A DNA stretch of 64,000 nucleotides from an uncultured Aureispira sp. (GTDB taxonomy: Bacteria; Bacteroidota; Bacteroidia; Chitinophagales; Saprospiraceae). The notes beneath the pieces were generated by a model. The model did no database searches. It saw only the letters and a list, made by a program, of their open reading frames with translations, and was not told the origin of the DNA. Made by a program: the position numbers and the translations under genes. This document shows positions 1 to 8,628 of the stretch, in pieces. Every line of letters begins with the position of its first letter. The stretch's first letter is position 1. The stretch covers positions 1 to 64,000 of the forward strand of contig CAJQOX010000110.1 in assembly GCA_905480075.1 (NCBI GenBank). The letters are read 5' to 3'.

Positions 1-16
1 TTGCCAAGATTAATAG

Positions 17-88
17 AGCCAACGAGCAGAATTGAACTGCCGACCCCCACCTTACCAAGGTGGTGCTCTACCCCTGAGCTACGTTGGC
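17..88 (-). tRNA. tRNA-Thr (GGT anticodon)
   Basis: Read on the minus strand, a 72-base cloverleaf is complete. The acceptor stem GCCAACG pairs with CGTTGGC, the discriminator is T, and the anticodon loop TTGGTAA gives anticodon GGT. CCA is not encoded. It is the last of four tRNAs transcribed leftward from a shared promoter near position 580. In Bacteroidota this Thr-Tyr-Gly-Thr cluster normally precedes tuf, which would lie just outside the left edge. Confidence 0.96.
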
Positions 89-162
89 GAAAACGCCAAA
101 AAAATAAAAAGCTCTCAGGAAATGAGAAAGGGCAAAAAAAACCCCTTCAGACAATTTCCTAG

Positions 163-235
163 AGCGGGAGACGAGACTCGAACCCGCGACCGTTAGCTTG
201 GAAGGCTAATGCTCTACCAACTGAGCTACTCCCGC
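163..235 (-). tRNA. tRNA-Gly (TCC anticodon)
   Basis: A 73-base minus-strand cloverleaf. Acceptor GCGGGAG pairs with CTCCCGC, the anticodon loop is CTTCCAA (anticodon TCC), and the T-arm is GCGGG-TTCGAGT-CTCGT. It is third in the four-tRNA transcription unit. Confidence 0.96.
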
Positions 236-303
236 TTATTGAGAAAGAAGAGAGTTCAACAAAAACATCAAACACCCTTCAGATTTACAAAAGCAAATAT
301 TAG

Positions 304-386
304 TGGGGGTGGTAGGACTCGAACCTACTCAGTCGTAGACACCAGATTTACAGTCTGGCCCGGCTCTCCAACTCCGGCGCACCCCC
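304..386 (-). tRNA. tRNA-Tyr (GTA anticodon)
   Basis: An 83-base minus-strand tRNA with the long variable arm expected of bacterial tRNA-Tyr. Acceptor GGGGGTG pairs with CACCCCC, the discriminator is A, and the anticodon loop CTGTAAA gives GTA. It is second in the unit. Confidence 0.96.
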
Positions 387-429
387 TTTCAACAGCCTGA
401 GCTATTGTTTTTTTCCCATTATAAATTTG

Positions 430-503
430 AGCCGATAGAGGGACTCGAACCCACGACCTGCTGATTACAAATCAGCTGCTCTAGCCAGCTGAGCTATATC
501 GGC
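430..503 (-). tRNA. tRNA-Thr (TGT anticodon)
   Basis: A 74-base minus-strand cloverleaf. Acceptor GCCGATA pairs with TATCGGC and the anticodon loop TTTGTAA gives TGT. It is first in the four-tRNA unit, about 65 bases downstream of the predicted promoter. Confidence 0.96.
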
Positions 504-567
504 AAAAAAAAAGGTAATATATTTGCTTTTTTAAGAACTTACTAAGGAGTAATCCCCTAAGCGCTTG

Positions 568-598
568 CAAATATACAACCTTTTTTAAAATCTCAAAA
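568..598 (-). promoter_or_regulatory. Bacteroidota-type promoter of the four-tRNA cluster
   Basis: On the minus strand TTTTG (598-594) is followed by 18 bases and TATATTTG (575-568). This matches the Bacteroidota housekeeping consensus of a -33 TTTG and a -7 TAnnTTTG. The start would fall near 561, ahead of tRNA-Thr(TGT). It lies between hpf and the tRNAs, so the tRNAs can be expressed without hpf. Confidence 0.75.
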
Positions 599-622
599 CT
601 TTTTAAGAAAAAATGGAGATTT

Positions 623-934
623 TTATTTACTTTTCTTCAATTTATACTTAATTAGCTGTCTTCTCAGGGAGGAAGCGCCTAAATCCACAGATTCTTCAAA
701 GGATTTACTCGTTTCTTTGGCAACCAAAGTTGATCCGGGGACTTTTACTTTTATTTCTGCGACTTTATTCTGAACATGTCCGTCTTTTCTATGAGCGGTT
801 TTTTCAAGTTTAAGGCAAACATCAGCACTAACAATGTTATCAAAGAAAGTTTCTAGTTTAACCAACTTTCTGTCAACGAACTCCAATAATTTAGAATCAG
901 CATCAAAGTTGATGGCCTGCTTAGTGATTTCCAT
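623..934 (-). CDS. hpf: Ribosome hibernation-promoting factor, short form
   Basis: A 103-residue protein of the HPF/YfiA (sigma-54 modulation, S30AE) family. These proteins bind the decoding channel of the 30S subunit in stationary phase and inactivate or dimerise ribosomes. The basic helix-rich C-terminus (SSLRRQLIKYKLKKSK) and the beta-strand stretch around ADVCLKLEK fit the single-domain form. The C-terminal dimerisation domain of long HPF is absent. It sits directly upstream of the tRNA cluster on the same strand, the usual Bacteroidota neighbourhood. The xerC-like recombinase often found upstream of it in relatives is not here. The start at 934 gives a normal family N-terminus. Confidence 0.9.
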   Translation of the reverse strand: MEITKQAINFDADSKLLEFVDRKLVKLETFFDNIVSADVCLKLEKTAHRKDGHVQNKVAEIKVKVPGSTLVAKETSKSFEESVDLGASSLRRQLIKYKLKKSK

Positions 935-1406
935 AGGCTTATTTTTTTTATTTGTGATCTTATTAGGCTTTTAACCCCGTCTGTGTAAATTGCAAATTAA
1001 TCTCTATATAAACATTAAAAGTAGCAAACAACACAAGATGAGATAATAAGCATTAATGATTTATTAAATGACAGCATTAAAAATCAGAAGTGTGAAGAAC
1101 TGACAAAACGCTATAAATATTTAAAACTTGTATATATTACAACTCAAAAACAGAATGAGAAGTTCAGCCAAAACAAATAGGCGTGGAAATAAAAATAACT
1201 TTAATAGTCTTAAAATCCAAATTTTCGGCATTCTAATTCTTAAAACTTTTGAATTATTCATATCCTCAACACCTTTGGTACAGCAGAAGTAATTGATACA
1301 CATTATTATCCCTTTTCAATTCTTATAATGGTATTAAAACAAAAAAAAGATCAAAAATGACTATATTTGTTTAAAATACATTCCATACAAACACTATAGA
1401 GTCTCA
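935..1406. other. Intergenic region between hpf and lptC
   Basis: About 470 AT-rich bases between divergent genes. A TATATTTG at 1362-1369 could be the -7 box for lptC on the plus strand, but no convincing -33 element precedes it. A 60-codon frame on the minus strand (1121-1303) has no recognisable features and I do not call it. No hairpin or repeat stands out. Confidence 0.5.
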
Positions 1407-1967
1407 ATGACAAAACATCCGATATATTTAATATTTTTTATTTTTTTCTGTAGTTCATGCAATTCTGATGAATTAAACAACCTTGAAAACATAATATTAA
1501 AAGATGAAGTGGGTATTGAGCGAGCAACAGGGGTAGAATTAATTTACAGTGATTCTGCATTTGTAAGGGTAATCATTAACGCCCCTGTGCTATTGCGATA
1601 TATAGACAAACAAAAGCCAAAAAATATATTTCCTGAAGGTGTCGATGCAGATTTTTTTAACGAAGATCAGATACAGACCAGTAAACTGAAAGCAAAATAC
1701 GCTGAACAGTTCATGAAAGAGCAAAAAGTCTTCTTAAGGGATAGTGTATGTATCTGGAACAATAAAAACGAGTTACTTGAGACCGAAGAGTTAATCTGGG
1801 ATCAGACATCAAAACAAATATCCTCCAGCAAATTTGTACGAATCACGACACCTACCCAGATAATAGAAGGGTATGGTTTCAAATCGAATCTGGATTTTTC
1901 TGTTTGGGAAATTTATGAAGTAAGCGGGCTTATAGAGTCTAAAAATCTGACGGACAGTCCATTTTAA
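1407..1967 (+). CDS. lptC: LPS export periplasmic protein LptC
   Basis: A 186-residue lipoprotein-like LptC. LptC sits between the inner-membrane LptBFG ATPase complex and the periplasmic LptA bridge and passes lipopolysaccharide outward. An N-terminal hydrophobic segment ends in a lipobox with Cys18 (CSSC). The rest is a beta-strand-rich domain with the AKYAEQF...VFLRDSV...ELLETEELIWDQ pattern typical of Bacteroidota LptC. E. coli LptC uses a TM anchor, whereas Bacteroidota homologues are often lipidated. It is followed by a CNNM-type gene, an order seen in other Bacteroidota, where a SurA-like foldase often comes next. Here that third gene is missing. Confidence 0.8.
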   Translation: MTKHPIYLIFFIFFCSSCNSDELNNLENIILKDEVGIERATGVELIYSDSAFVRVIINAPVLLRYIDKQKPKNIFPEGVDADFFNEDQIQTSKLKAKYAEQFMKEQKVFLRDSVCIWNNKNELLETEELIWDQTSKQISSSKFVRITTPTQIIEGYGFKSNLDFSVWEIYEVSGLIESKNLTDSPF

Positions 1968-2105
1968 CAAAACAAGTATATTCTTACACAAAGAACAGCA
2001 CTAAAAAAAATCAAAATGCTTATTAAACTATAAATAATTTGTTACCTTATATATATAATAATAAAAAATTCACTTTGGAGTGCACAATAACATCAAAACA
2101 GGTAA

Positions 2106-3350
2106 ATGGCTACTGATTTTTTATTCCTTTTGATATTCCTTATGGCATCGGGTTTTTTTTCGGGCATAGAGATTGCATTTATATCAGCCGACAGGTTACG
2201 GGTAGAAGTAGAAAGGAAGAAAGGAAACAAAAGGGGCCTTATTCTTGCTAATTTTCTTAAAAACCCATCAGAGTTCCTGGGCACCACACTTGTAGGTAAT
2301 AATATAGTGCTGGTTATTCTGAGTTTATTAGCGGGTCATTTTCTCGAAAATTATTTTGGCATAGACAGCAATGAATTTCTGGGTACTATAGAAGCCACCC
2401 TGATAACCACGTTGGTCGTACTGGTTTTCGGTGAATTTTTGCCCAAGGTTTCATTTCAGATCAACCCTACCGGGATACTTTTTTTATTCACATTCCCATT
2501 ATATGCAATACAATGGCTTTTAACCCCCTTGGTCTGGATAATGATAAAATCTTCAAACACCCTTATTGAAAAGATCTTTCGCATACCCTCTGAATCCACA
2601 AAACAAGTCTTCACCCGTTTAGACCTTGACCACTTCATCAACAGCATCAACACATCGGAAGAGGATGACATTGACACCACTTTGTTTCAGAATGCACTAT
2701 ATATACACACACTTCAGGTAAGAGACTGTATGATTCCCCGCAATGAGATAGGCAGCATAGAGATAAACGAAAGCATAGACAAACTACGTGACACTTTTAT
2801 TAAAACCCGTCTTTCCAGATTATTGGTTTACAAAGAGAATATTGATTATATTGAAGGCTATGTACATCATCAGCGATTATTTGAAAACCCTACTTCCATA
2901 AGTGAAATATTATGGAAGATACCTATGGTACATGAGTTTACTCCTGTACAGGATGTTATGAATCAATTGATAAAAGAGAAACTGAACCTTGCCTGGGTTG
3001 TAGATGAACGGGGCGGAACAGCCGGGATCGTAGCATTGGAAGATATACTAGAAGAGATATTCGGAGAAATAGAGGATGAGCACGACATGGACGATTCAGA
3101 CGTCAGAATAAATGATCACGAATTTATTTTCTCCGGACGAAACGAGATAGACTTAATCAATGAGGAATATAATCTTGACATTCCGGAGAGCAGTGAATAC
3201 CACACATTATCAGGATTAATAGTTACGATCAAAGAGGAAATCCCAGAACAAGGAGACGTAATTTCCCTTAACAACTACAGGTTAATAGTATTAGAAGCCA
3301 GTAATACTAAAATCGAAAAAGTCAGGGTAGTCCGTTTACCCCGGAAGTAA
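2106..3350 (+). CDS. CNNM/CorC-HlyC family membrane protein (hemolysin-like)
   Basis: 414 residues with the standard three-part architecture. First is a DUF21 (CNNM) membrane domain with about four TM segments in residues 1-150 and the signatures SGFFSGIEIAF and GEFLPK. Next is a pair of CBS motifs at roughly 200-320 (CMIPRNEI, AWVVDERGGTAGI), then a CorC_HlyC domain at the C-terminus. Family members are linked to Mg2+ or Co2+ export. The gliding protein GldE has the same fold, but its gene normally neighbours ssb or mutY, so the lptC neighbourhood argues for the general CNNM paralogue. It begins about 140 bases after lptC and converges on the rhomboid gene. Confidence 0.85.
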   Translation: MATDFLFLLIFLMASGFFSGIEIAFISADRLRVEVERKKGNKRGLILANFLKNPSEFLGTTLVGNNIVLVILSLLAGHFLENYFGIDSNEFLGTIEATLITTLVVLVFGEFLPKVSFQINPTGILFLFTFPLYAIQWLLTPLVWIMIKSSNTLIEKIFRIPSESTKQVFTRLDLDHFINSINTSEEDDIDTTLFQNALYIHTLQVRDCMIPRNEIGSIEINESIDKLRDTFIKTRLSRLLVYKENIDYIEGYVHHQRLFENPTSISEILWKIPMVHEFTPVQDVMNQLIKEKLNLAWVVDERGGTAGIVALEDILEEIFGEIEDEHDMDDSDVRINDHEFIFSGRNEIDLINEEYNLDIPESSEYHTLSGLIVTIKEEIPEQGDVISLNNYRLIVLEASNTKIEKVRVVRLPRK

Positions 3351-3377
3351 AACAAAGCCAGGAAAAGACCACCAACA

Positions 3378-4004
3378 TTACTCGTTACCCGTCAAATCAT
3401 CATCGTAAGAAACCATTTTAGAGGCATTTTTATCTGACTCTTTGAAAGTCATTCCAAAGACAGCCCCCATGATCCCCCCTGCGATATGGGCGTATTCAGA
3501 AACCTGATTATCCTGCATACTGTGCAGAACTTCGGTGCCTACAAAGAAAAGGACTACAAGGATAAACGTAAGCGGAATAGTCCCTTTTCTTGCATCAGCA
3601 AAAGAGACAAGAACAATAAACATAAAGACGATACCGCTTGCCCCCAATAATCCTGAGCTAAACAAAACGATCTGAAAAAAAGCGGTCAGGAGCGCAGTAA
3701 TAACCATCATTATTAAAATATTCCTACTTCCGTATTTTTCTTCCATGATAGGAGCTATCAAAAGAAAAATAGACATATTACCCATAATGTGTCCCTGATT
3801 GGCATGCCCCATAGTGTAGGTAAAAATCCGTAGATAATCGAGTGGGTCTGACCAGTCAAAAGCCCCTTTGAGCATAAAAAAGTGCTCTGTCAAATAGCCA
3901 ATATCGGAAGACCCTGGAAAAACAAGGTCAATCAAAAACACAGTAATACAAATTAGAGAAAAGGTGAGAACAACCGGAGAATTATATCTGATTTTAAGTG
4001 CCAT
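3378..4004 (-). CDS. Rhomboid-family intramembrane serine protease
   Basis: 208 residues with about six TM segments. The nucleophile motif GASG is at residues 121-124 (Ser123), and the catalytic His173 lies in a later helix (AHIAGGIMGAVFG). The HANQGHIMGN segment at 67-76 gives the conserved His/Asn of the oxyanion region. The protein should cleave membrane-spanning substrates within the bilayer. The C-terminal roughly 25 residues are acidic and hydrophilic. It converges on the CNNM gene with a 27-base gap and no visible terminator. Confidence 0.9.
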   Translation of the reverse strand: MALKIRYNSPVVLTFSLICITVFLIDLVFPGSSDIGYLTEHFFMLKGAFDWSDPLDYLRIFTYTMGHANQGHIMGNMSIFLLIAPIMEEKYGSRNILIMMVITALLTAFFQIVLFSSGLLGASGIVFMFIVLVSFADARKGTIPLTFILVVLFFVGTEVLHSMQDNQVSEYAHIAGGIMGAVFGMTFKESDKNASKMVSYDDDLTGNE

Positions 4005-4134
4005 ATGATTAAGGGTAAGTTGAATATAATTTTAATTAGTACCAGATCAATCTAATAACACAGGTTTACAAATAATAATTCCATGTCAGAGATAATTTAA
4101 GCCCCCCTGGTAAGAAGCCCATAAAAATGAAAAT

Positions 4135-5523
4135 TTATTCTTCAGGTTTTTCTTCAATTTCGATAGCAACATTATCATCCAAATCAGGAATATCATCATC
4201 AGGTTCATTAATACTTTGAGTCAATTTCTGAACCAGTTTAAATTCCTGAAGAAAAACAGCAGCAACTACTCTGAGAATTGTATAAATAGGTATAGCTATC
4301 ACCATCCCTGTAATACCACCTAACTTTGCCCCGACAATAACCACCAAAAATATTTCAAGCGGGTGGGCTTTAACACTATTAGAAAAAATATAAGGTTGCA
4401 AAACAAAACCGTCGAGAACCTGCATAGAGGCAAAAACGCAAACCACCTTAAACAACATAGGCATGGTGACAGAATAAAAGTCAACATCCAGGTTAGAACT
4501 GATGGTAACAAGCATTGCAAAAATTGCACCTATAATAGGTCCAATGTAAGGAATTACGTTAATAATAGCAGCAAAGAAAGCAATTAACACAGAATTCTGC
4601 ACTCCAAAAAAGGAAAGTGCCATAGAAACATAAAGAGAAATGAGTGTAATTTGCAGCAGTATCCCGCTAAAATAGCGAGTCAGCAATTGTTTTATTTTCA
4701 GGAGAGTGGTATCCGTTTTCGAACTTTGTTTATTGGGGATAGCAGATTTCAATGCCCTTCCGAACAATTTTTCGTCTTTAAGAAAAAAGAAGGCTATAAA
4801 AGTCACAGAGGAAAAGATTACCATAAAATTACCAAAGAAGGTTACTACATAGTAAACCGTTCTGGTAATAATTTGGGAAGGGCTTATATATTGAAACATT
4901 TTTTTACGTAATTGTTCGGAGGGAGTATCATCTGGTTTCACCAAAGCGGTGGTATCGTAATGTCCGAAATGAGTATAAGGGTCTTCATTATTCTCGAAGG
5001 AAATTTTGAGGTTGATATTCGTCTTTGTCACAGTATCACCTTTTGCGACAATAATGGAATCAATATCAATAGTGGTAGTTGTCACAACACTTTCCGGAAA
5101 ACTGTCAACAGATTCAAAAACATTAAAATTCAAGCTATCAACAGTATTTGTATCGGCCGTTGCATACCAGTCATTAAAGTGATTGATAGGCTCGTCTAGA
5201 CTTTGCATGACAGAGGCATAATCAACACCCGCTAAATTTCTTCCCTGTTGAACAATGACAGGAATAAACAAGTAAAGAAATAAACCAAAGACCCCATAGA
5301 ATAAAAAAAGAACAATGAGGGCTCTGAGGCTACCCGGCAGCTCCCATTTTTTATATCTGACACGTCCCAACAAGTTCATAAGAGGAGAACCAAGCAAAGA
5401 GATCACCCAGGCAAGCACTACCCAGGTAACAATATCACTAAACCAGGAAACAAGGAGCCAAATAACGCAGATAGTGATAAGTGCCCCTATATATCGTGAA
5501 TATTTTTTAAGAATAGATTGCAT
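4135..5523 (-). CDS. AI-2E family transporter with an enlarged periplasmic insert
   Basis: 462 residues. The N-terminal TM helices (10-85) and a C-terminal bundle with the AFFAAIINVIPYIGPIIGA and HPLEIFLVVIVGAKLGGI motifs identify the AI-2E (PerM/YhhT-like) exporter family. Members are mostly uncharacterised; some export autoinducer-2 or Na+. Typical members have 340-380 residues. Here roughly residues 95-210 form a long hydrophilic insert rich in Thr, Asp and Ser between TM segments. The acidic C-tail is also extended. It is transcribed alone, with a 130-base gap to the rhomboid gene. Confidence 0.85.
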   Translation of the reverse strand: MQSILKKYSRYIGALITICVIWLLVSWFSDIVTWVVLAWVISLLGSPLMNLLGRVRYKKWELPGSLRALIVLFLFYGVFGLFLYLFIPVIVQQGRNLAGVDYASVMQSLDEPINHFNDWYATADTNTVDSLNFNVFESVDSFPESVVTTTTIDIDSIIVAKGDTVTKTNINLKISFENNEDPYTHFGHYDTTALVKPDDTPSEQLRKKMFQYISPSQIITRTVYYVVTFFGNFMVIFSSVTFIAFFFLKDEKLFGRALKSAIPNKQSSKTDTTLLKIKQLLTRYFSGILLQITLISLYVSMALSFFGVQNSVLIAFFAAIINVIPYIGPIIGAIFAMLVTISSNLDVDFYSVTMPMLFKVVCVFASMQVLDGFVLQPYIFSNSVKAHPLEIFLVVIVGAKLGGITGMVIAIPIYTILRVVAAVFLQEFKLVQKLTQSINEPDDDIPDLDDNVAIEIEEKPEE

Positions 5524-5582
5524 TATGATTACCTGTTTAGAATGATTGTTTATTTATATAAATAAAAGTACTGTTTTGAAAT

Positions 5583-6572
5583 TCAAGAAGCAATCAATTG
5601 AGCAATAAAATGATTTTTTACAGATTCTATATTTAAATAATCTGCTTTTTTTTGAATTTTATCTATCTGTTTTAGTTGTTGTTCTACAAATTTTTGATGT
5701 CTTGCCGATGCAGGGTTAAATGATCTGTGTTGCATTGCTTTATGAATTTTAACGATACTATTCCTTAAAGCATCATCTTTACCATCAAAGCAATATTTTT
5801 TGAACAATTCCCAGATAAAGTCAATGGCAGGATTTCCGGGATGTATCATGTCATCGGCATAATACCTGTAATCCCTCAGGTCATCCATCATAATTTCGTA
5901 GGCCGGAAAATAATGGATATAGCCTGCGCGCTGAACCAATTCATGCACAGCAAGAATAAGCGTAGATTTACTGATTTGATTTTCGGCAAATCCATCTTTC
6001 AGGTGACGGATAGGACTGACACTGAGAACAATATTCAATTCGGGTAATTTTTCTTTAAGGTATTCGAGCAGCGGGCCTGCATAGTTGACAATTTCACTGA
6101 CAGACAATTTTCTTCTACGAAATCGATTGGCTGGTAATTTGTGGCAATTACTGACAATTTTTCCCGTTTTTCTAAGTTCGTAGACCCATGCGGTTCCGAA
6201 AGTGATTACCAAGACAGAAGTTTGGAGCAAGCGGGACCTTGTTTTAGCTAATTCAACATTTATTTTTTCAAGAACAACAGCAGGGTTAGCATCCGAGAAA
6301 GAGCTGTGGTGTTGAAAGCTGTTCCATAATCCGTTATTGAGGAACAGATCATGTAATTGAAATTCATAATTATTTAACATCAGTCCGAGACTATTACGGA
6401 TTGACAATGGGTTATATAATGTTCCGAAGGGGTTCGAGGAAACATTATAGAGGATATTTTGCATTTTCTGAGCAATGTTTTCTGCAAAACAAGAGCCTAT
6501 AGACAAAATATAATCCTGATAACTAATATCAAAAGAAGCCCTGTCAATCTCTATGTTTGTTTTGAAGTTCAT
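5583..6572 (-). CDS. GSCFA-domain protein
   Basis: 329 residues. The family-naming motif GSCFA lies at residues 26-30 and is followed by the NPFGTLYNP segment and VITFGTAWVYE. These are the blocks of the GSCFA family, which is related to SGNH/GDSL-type hydrolases. The C-terminal half keeps the YYADDMIHPGN block that would supply the Asp/His pair of an SGNH hydrolase. Its substrate is not known to me. No signal peptide is present, so it should be cytoplasmic. It appears to be a single-gene unit, divergent from the beta-barrel gene at 6782. Confidence 0.85.
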   Translation of the reverse strand: MNFKTNIEIDRASFDISYQDYILSIGSCFAENIAQKMQNILYNVSSNPFGTLYNPLSIRNSLGLMLNNYEFQLHDLFLNNGLWNSFQHHSSFSDANPAVVLEKINVELAKTRSRLLQTSVLVITFGTAWVYELRKTGKIVSNCHKLPANRFRRRKLSVSEIVNYAGPLLEYLKEKLPELNIVLSVSPIRHLKDGFAENQISKSTLILAVHELVQRAGYIHYFPAYEIMMDDLRDYRYYADDMIHPGNPAIDFIWELFKKYCFDGKDDALRNSIVKIHKAMQHRSFNPASARHQKFVEQQLKQIDKIQKKADYLNIESVKNHFIAQLIAS

Positions 6573-6683
6573 TTAATATTGTCAAATTTTAATAACATAA
6601 GACCAACCAAACAAACAAATACAATGTTTATAAGGTTAAAATCAGTTAGCGTGTCAGGACTTAAATAATATGAGCCTTTTTTT

Positions 6684-6691
6684 TATCTTTG
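6684..6691 (+). promoter_or_regulatory. Possible -7 promoter box (TATCTTTG)
   Basis: TATCTTTG followed by TGCTGC, the same context as the candidate boxes at 26611 (TAAATTTG-TGCTGC) and 58048 (TATTTTTG-TGCTG). It lies about 90 bases ahead of the beta-barrel gene. No good -33 TTTG is seen at the right distance. Confidence 0.45.
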
Positions 6692-6781
6692 TGCTGCTTT
6701 ATAAAATGTTGTTGATTTGCAAAGCATAACAGAATATATAGAAAGATAAACAATCCATAGATTAATAACAGAAAAAAAAAC

Positions 6782-7744
6782 ATGAATTTTATAAAAAAAG
6801 TACAAATAACCTTGTTTATTCTTGTTTTGCTGACCGTTTATGATGCTCAGTCACAGAACCTGCTAAAGCCAAAATTCGGACTTCGTGCCGGCGCAAGCTT
6901 TTCCACTATCTTTGGCCCGGAGGAAAGCGGGGTAGAAGAGATACACAAAACTACAGTCAGGGTAGTAGCAGGGGGTACTGTCAAAATACCTTTTCACGAG
7001 CGTTTTGGCATCAATGCTGAGGTTGTTTTTGTTCAAAAGGGATCCTATTTTACTGCTTCGGCAGATAATTCTTTTTTGAAATTACCTGAATTTGCAACAG
7101 AACAGCCGCTTATTTACGGATACAACAAAACCGGCAACACATACACCAAAAAGCTGGACAAAAACTACAAACGCAGAACGGGAATGAACATTATTAACGG
7201 ATATATAGAAATCCCTCTAATGTTCTATTTTGAGGCTATTGATGATAAGTTACAATTTGACTTAGGTGCCAGTGTAGGATTTTTAATTTCTTCTCAGGCT
7301 TTGGGGACTATTAAATATGGTGATGCAGATATTTTAGATGCCACCAATCCGGACATCAGTCAGTTCATAGAGATGGACTTGGATTTCAAGTATATAAAAG
7401 ACGAAATCGGTGCTTTATATGACGGAACAGCAAAATCTGCTAAAATTGACGGGACCACCAGATATTATCCACGCGGGCCAAGTGCCTATTATCTTACAGA
7501 CGAGACATCAAAGAATGACCTGCATGTATATAATATTTTTGATGTTGGTTTACAAGCGGGCGTCTCCTATTTTTTCACCCCCGGATTACGGGTTGGGGCA
7601 AGAGTAAATTACAGTTTAATAGACATAACAACAAACAAGTACGATTACTCCATGAAAGATTTAAACAGTGACGGGTCCTATATAATCAGAGAGGACCATG
7701 ATGTAAATTTTGGGGTACAATTATTTGTTGGTCTTCAATTTTGA
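6782..7744 (+). CDS. Outer-membrane beta-barrel protein (PorT-like/OMP_b-brl family)
   Basis: 320 residues with an N-terminal signal peptide ending near AQSQN. Alternating hydrophobic strands follow (KFGLRAGASFSTIFG, GINAEVVFVQKGSYF, LQFDLGASVGFLISS, GLRVGARVNYSLIDI) and the chain ends in an aromatic strand, VQLFVGLQF. These are typical of the 8- to 10-stranded barrel family common in Bacteroidota. Function is unknown. The middle section (residues 170-250) is a hydrophilic, probably extracellular region. A strong terminator follows at 7781. Confidence 0.7.
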   Translation: MNFIKKVQITLFILVLLTVYDAQSQNLLKPKFGLRAGASFSTIFGPEESGVEEIHKTTVRVVAGGTVKIPFHERFGINAEVVFVQKGSYFTASADNSFLKLPEFATEQPLIYGYNKTGNTYTKKLDKNYKRRTGMNIINGYIEIPLMFYFEAIDDKLQFDLGASVGFLISSQALGTIKYGDADILDATNPDISQFIEMDLDFKYIKDEIGALYDGTAKSAKIDGTTRYYPRGPSAYYLTDETSKNDLHVYNIFDVGLQAGVSYFFTPGLRVGARVNYSLIDITTNKYDYSMKDLNSDGSYIIREDHDVNFGVQLFVGLQF

Positions 7745-7780
7745 TATAAACTAAAGAAAATAGCAGGTTTTACAAACACA

Positions 7781-7816
7781 AACCATCAGGAAAATGATTC
7801 CTGATGGTTTTTTTTG
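7781..7816 (+). terminator. Rho-independent terminator after the beta-barrel gene
   Basis: Perfect 12-bp hairpin (AACCATCAGGAA, loop AATGA, TTCCTGATGGTT) followed by an eight-T run. Confidence 0.9.
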
Positions 7817-7921
7817 AAAAGGCAAAGCAGAAAGAAGTTATTTTACACATTATTGCAAAAACGAATAAGAAAGCGTAGTTTTGTGTTACCAAATAATCAA
7901 TCATCAAAAACACCAAAAACA

Positions 7922-8563
7922 ATGTTAAAGAAACTAAGAAAAACACTAAGCGAAGAGTTTAAAAAACGTTACGAAAAAATGGAAGGGCGATACCTTGGCC
8001 TTGAAAATCGTATTTACACCACAATAGAAGGGAGGCTGGATAATCTTGAAAAAAAGTTTGACGAACTCAGTGACATACTTAAAGTTGAGTTAAAACACAG
8101 AAAAGACCAAAACAATGACAAATTAGAGCTCATGGATGATTTTGGGGAAGACAGTAAACTTTCAGAAAAAGCAGAAGAAGTAAAAGAAGCAATAGCCGAT
8201 AAAATCCAAGATGCCAAAAGCACTGTAAGCAAAAAAGTTGATTCGGTGGCTAAGAAAGCCAAGAAAGCTAAAAAGGCCGTCACAGGTAAGCTAAAAAAGG
8301 CTAAGAAAAATGGGAAGAAAGTAAAAAAAGAAGTGTCTTCGACTATAAACAAAGTCAAAATGGATACAAAAGACGACCTTACTAAAATAAAGGGACTGGG
8401 AGAAAAAATCTCTGATAAATTAAATGCAGAAGGGATAACAACTTTCAAAAAATTATCCGGGCTTTCAAAAAAAGAAGTAAAAGCCTTAGACGAAAAAATA
8501 AAAGGTTTCGCTGCACGGTATGAGCGCTATAACTGGAACAAACAGGCGGGGGATTTGAAATAA
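7922..8563 (+). CDS. Lys-rich coiled-coil protein with a C-terminal helix-hairpin-helix domain
   Basis: 213 residues from the ATG at 7922. An upstream in-frame start at 7814 would begin inside the terminator of the previous gene, so I reject it. Residues 1-80 are charged coiled coil. Residues about 90-155 are dominated by Lys and Ala with repeated AKKAKKA and KKVKKE units, like histone H1-type tails. Residues about 160-205 (DDLTKIKGLGEKISDKLNAEGITTF, split by the hairpin) match the HhH fold that binds DNA backbones without sequence specificity. A nucleoid-associated or DNA-binding role is inferred. A terminator follows at once. Confidence 0.65.
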   Translation: MLKKLRKTLSEEFKKRYEKMEGRYLGLENRIYTTIEGRLDNLEKKFDELSDILKVELKHRKDQNNDKLELMDDFGEDSKLSEKAEEVKEAIADKIQDAKSTVSKKVDSVAKKAKKAKKAVTGKLKKAKKNGKKVKKEVSSTINKVKMDTKDDLTKIKGLGEKISDKLNAEGITTFKKLSGLSKKEVKALDEKIKGFAARYERYNWNKQAGDLK

Positions 8564-8584
8564 ATCTCTGTAAAAACCAAACAC

Positions 8585-8628
8585 AAAGTCACTCTGAACC
8601 TGAATTCAGGGTGGCTTTGTTTTTTTTC
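8585..8628 (+). terminator. Terminator shared by two convergent genes, overlapping the CHAT stop codon
   Basis: 14-bp stem (AAAGTCACTCTGAA at 8585-8598, TTCAGGGTGGCTTT at 8605-8618, with G-T pairs), followed by eight Ts after one G. It serves the HhH gene on the plus strand. The CHAT gene ends at 8589, so its last codons are part of the stem. Confidence 0.85.

Noticed and set aside
209-400. 63-codon plus-strand frame across tRNA-Gly and tRNA-Tyr
   Set aside because: It runs antisense through tRNA genes; no protein features.
1121-1303. 60-codon minus-strand frame
   Set aside because: Low-complexity hydrophobic, no promoter or family match; likely chance.
2106-3350. Calling the CNNM-type gene gldE
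   Set aside because: Same fold, but the lptC neighbourhood fits the general hemolysin-like paralogue; the sequence alone does not settle it.
8014-8448. 144-codon frame opposite the HhH gene
   Set aside because: Ser/Phe/Leu-rich shadow of a Lys-rich gene.
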